Assembly (NCBI RefSeq): GCF_000743715.1
Contig: NZ_JQEY01000009.1
Coordinates: 17,023 to 81,022 of the forward strand
DNA length: 64,000 bases
Source: Palleronia rufa
GTDB taxonomy: Bacteria > Pseudomonadota > Alphaproteobacteria > Rhodobacterales > Rhodobacteraceae
Reading direction: 5' to 3'
In this document: positions 62,684 to 64,000 of the stretch, piece by piece
Numbering within the stretch: position 1 is the first letter of the stretch
How the letters are laid out: every line of letters begins with the position of its first letter
Notes under the pieces: generated by a model
Seen by the model: the letters and a program-made list of their open reading frames with translations, nothing else
Told to the model about the DNA's origin: nothing
Database searches by the model: none
Position numbers and translations under genes: made by a program

Positions 62684-62699
62684 GGGGTTTTCGAGGAAA

Positions 62700-63113
62700 A
62701 TGGATAACAGAAGCGTGAAGCCGCTCAGGCGGATCGATCTGGCGCGCGCCACCGGCTGCAACCTTGAAACCGTTCGCTATTACGAGACGGTCGGCATCAT
62801 GCCGGACCCGCCACGCAGCGCAAAAGGGTACCGAAGCTATGATGATGCCCATGTCAGACGGTTGAAATTCGTCATGCGGTCCCGCGATCTCGGATTCACA
62901 CTGGAAGAGATACGTGGGCTGCTGGGACTGGTTGATGATCGGTCCCAGACCTGCGCCGACGTCCAGGCCGTCGCCGAGGGGCATCTGAAAGACGTTCAGG
63001 CCAAGATCGCGGACCTTACACGGATCGAACGTGTCCTGTCGGAGACCGTCGCCCGGTGCACCGGCGATGCCGTCCCGGAATGCGCCGTCATCGATGCGCT
63101 CCTCGACGTTTGA
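62700..63113 (+). CDS. merR: Mercury-responsive regulator MerR
   Basis: A 137-residue MerR. The winged helix-turn-helix is RRIDLARATGCNLETVRYYE, and the Hg-binding trio is Cys85, Cys120 and Cys128 (SQTCADVQAV, ARCTGDAVPEC). The start is 62700, just after GAGGAAA. It is divergent from merT, and it represses the operon without Hg and activates it with Hg. Confidence 0.92.
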   Translation: MDNRSVKPLRRIDLARATGCNLETVRYYETVGIMPDPPRSAKGYRSYDDAHVRRLKFVMRSRDLGFTLEEIRGLLGLVDDRSQTCADVQAVAEGHLKDVQAKIADLTRIERVLSETVARCTGDAVPECAVIDALLDV

Positions 63114-63415
63114 CCGACGATGACTACGGTAGTTTGTCGGGCTTCTGCTTGAATACCGGTCGGCGCCCCCTTGGAAGGCTGCGACGTAGAGGTCTGAGAG
63201 AAGAACATGCTCAATAACCCTGACATCAGGTTGGAGCAGTCATTCTTCGAGGGCGGCAATCTGAGAAGATAGGGGGCGTAGAGAAAAGTCATAGATAACT
63301 TAGTTGGTCGTGGAAGTCAGCAGTGTGACCCGATGCCAGTCGCAAGGTGGAGATGGGGTGGATGCCGCTCTCTCCCCAACGGCGTTGCAATGCGCCAAGC
63401 TTGTGATGCTGAAGT
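63114..63415. other. Gene-free interval between merR and the IS5 element
   Basis: About 300 bases without a convincing frame or structure. It may hold remnants of mobile DNA. A short plus-strand frame around 63304 runs into the IS end and is judged spurious. Confidence 0.5.
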
Positions 63416-64000
63416 GGCTTTGTTGCGCAAAGACCGTAAATCCCGGACTTCCCCTTTCCCCGGACGCACTTATCCCGCAGGCTCTGTGATGGGTATGCCG
63501 AGCGCGGTGTAGCCGTTCAGCACGGCGGCGCGGATCTGAAGTTCGGCGACCTGGCGATCGAAGTCGCGCGCCAGGAGGCTCTGCCCCAGTAGCTTCACGC
63601 AATGCATCTTCGTCTCGGCGCGGCTCCGGCGGTGGTATCCGCTCCATTTTCGCCAGATGGCGCGGCCGAGGTATCTCGATGCGCGCAGAGCCTCGTTCCG
63701 GGCAATGGCGGCTGGGGTTGATGGCTTCCACGGCTTGGCATTCTTGCGCGGCGGTATGACGGCATGGGCGCCGCGGTCGGCGACGGCGTCATGGCACTTG
63801 CGCGTATCGTAGGCTCCGTCAGCGATGATCGATCCGATCTCCACGCCGGCGGGGATCTGGTTGAGCAACTCGGGCAGCATGGGCGCGTCCCCGACGTTGC
63901 TTCCGGTGATCTCGATGGCTCGGATCTCCAGCGTCTGTTCGTCGACGCCGATGTGGATCTTGCGCCATAGACGGCGTTTCGCGCCGCCATGCTTGCGGGC
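63416..64000 (-). mobile_element. IS5-family insertion sequence, cut by the window edge
   Basis: GGCTTTGTTGCGCAAA at 63416-63431 is a typical IS5-family terminal repeat. The transposase gene reads from beyond the window towards it on the minus strand and stops at 63470. The other end and target duplication are out of view. Confidence 0.8.
63470..64000 (-). CDS. IS5-family transposase, C-terminal part
   Basis: The last 176 residues of a DDE transposase are visible and open to the window edge. It has KRRLWRKIHIGVDEQTLEIRA, the second catalytic Asp in SIIADGAYDTRKCHDAV and the Glu in RSRAETKMHCVKLLG (DDE spacing as in IS5/IS1031). There are no disruptions in the visible part. Confidence 0.9.
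   Translation of the reverse strand, partial: ARKHGGAKRRLWRKIHIGVDEQTLEIRAIEITGSNVGDAPMLPELLNQIPAGVEIGSIIADGAYDTRKCHDAVADRGAHAVIPPRKNAKPWKPSTPAAIARNEALRASRYLGRAIWRKWSGYHRRSRAETKMHCVKLLGQSLLARDFDRQVAELQIRAAVLNGYTALGIPITEPAG

Larger units (their letters stand above)
48169..64000. other. Mosaic genomic island after tRNA-Glu
   Basis: From the tRNA end to the window edge nearly all genes are of mobile type: truncated phage-defence gene, IS3 element, phage tail genes with a toxin-antitoxin pair, flippase, metal genes, mer operon and IS5 element. Junctions inside open genes at 49656/49657, 50887/50888 and about 55700 show successive insertions and deletions. No integrase is visible, so it lies beyond the window or has been lost. 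Confidence 0.75.

Overview
The window is 64 kb of high-GC DNA, almost certainly from an alphaproteobacterium of the Rhodobacteraceae/Paracoccaceae (Roseobacter-like) group. This is inferred from the gene neighbourhoods (DctPQM with DctBD, cysG-DUF2849-cysI-cysH-DUF934-fpr, an XdhC/molybdopterin pair, CoxD/CoxE-like genes) and from codon use. No rRNA operon or origin is present.

Bases 1-48,168 look like ordinary chromosome. In order they hold: the end of mazG, an iron-type ABC binding protein and a tandem hairpin repeat; a LysR regulator divergent from a cupin gene; two identical tRNA-Asp genes and a tRNA-Val around a small unrecognised gene; a sugar dehydrogenase, coaD and a CBS protein; a valine-degradation operon (mmsA, ybdK-like, acyl-CoA dehydrogenase, 3-hydroxyisobutyryl-CoA hydrolase, mmsB); a TRAP transporter with its two-component system, whose regulator has an eroded AAA+ domain; an Lrp regulator and the assimilatory sulfate-reduction operon; infC with an ATC start codon; an XdhC/molybdopterin pair; a GMC/gluconate-dehydrogenase-like pair; a repeat-rich OmpA protein; a MoxR-VWA block with two glyoxalase-fold proteins nearby; a five-gene glycosyltransferase locus; and pyrC, recJ and tRNA-Glu.

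From tRNA-Glu (48,094-48,168) to the end the DNA is a mosaic mobile island. An AIPR-type abortive-infection gene has lost its 5' part at an IS3-family element (49,657-50,887). The other side of that IS is an unrelated, truncated phage tail gene. A siphovirus-type tail block follows: a tail-assembly chaperone with a textbook -1 slippery site and a zinc-ribbon extension, a VapBC pair inserted in the opposite direction, a tape-measure gene, and a DUF2460 gene that has lost its 3' end. It then joins DNA carrying a flippase-like membrane protein, a copper-storage-like protein with 22 cysteines, and a complete but partly damaged mercury-resistance operon. The window ends inside an IS5-family element.

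In the mer region a divergent MerR gene faces merT-merP-(decayed small gene)-merF-like-small membrane gene-merA-second flavoprotein disulfide reductase. A second MerR follows, and downstream of it lies a second MerR-type promoter: a 19-bp spacer filled by a perfect 16-bp palindrome. This promoter would drive an exported protein of unknown function and the Cys-rich four-helix-bundle protein. The most interesting hypothesis here is that the Cys-rich protein is an inducible mercury/soft-metal store under mercury-type MerR control. Several mer genes show damage (an in-frame amber codon in merT, a frameshifted small gene), so the operon may be partly impaired or may rely on re-initiation.
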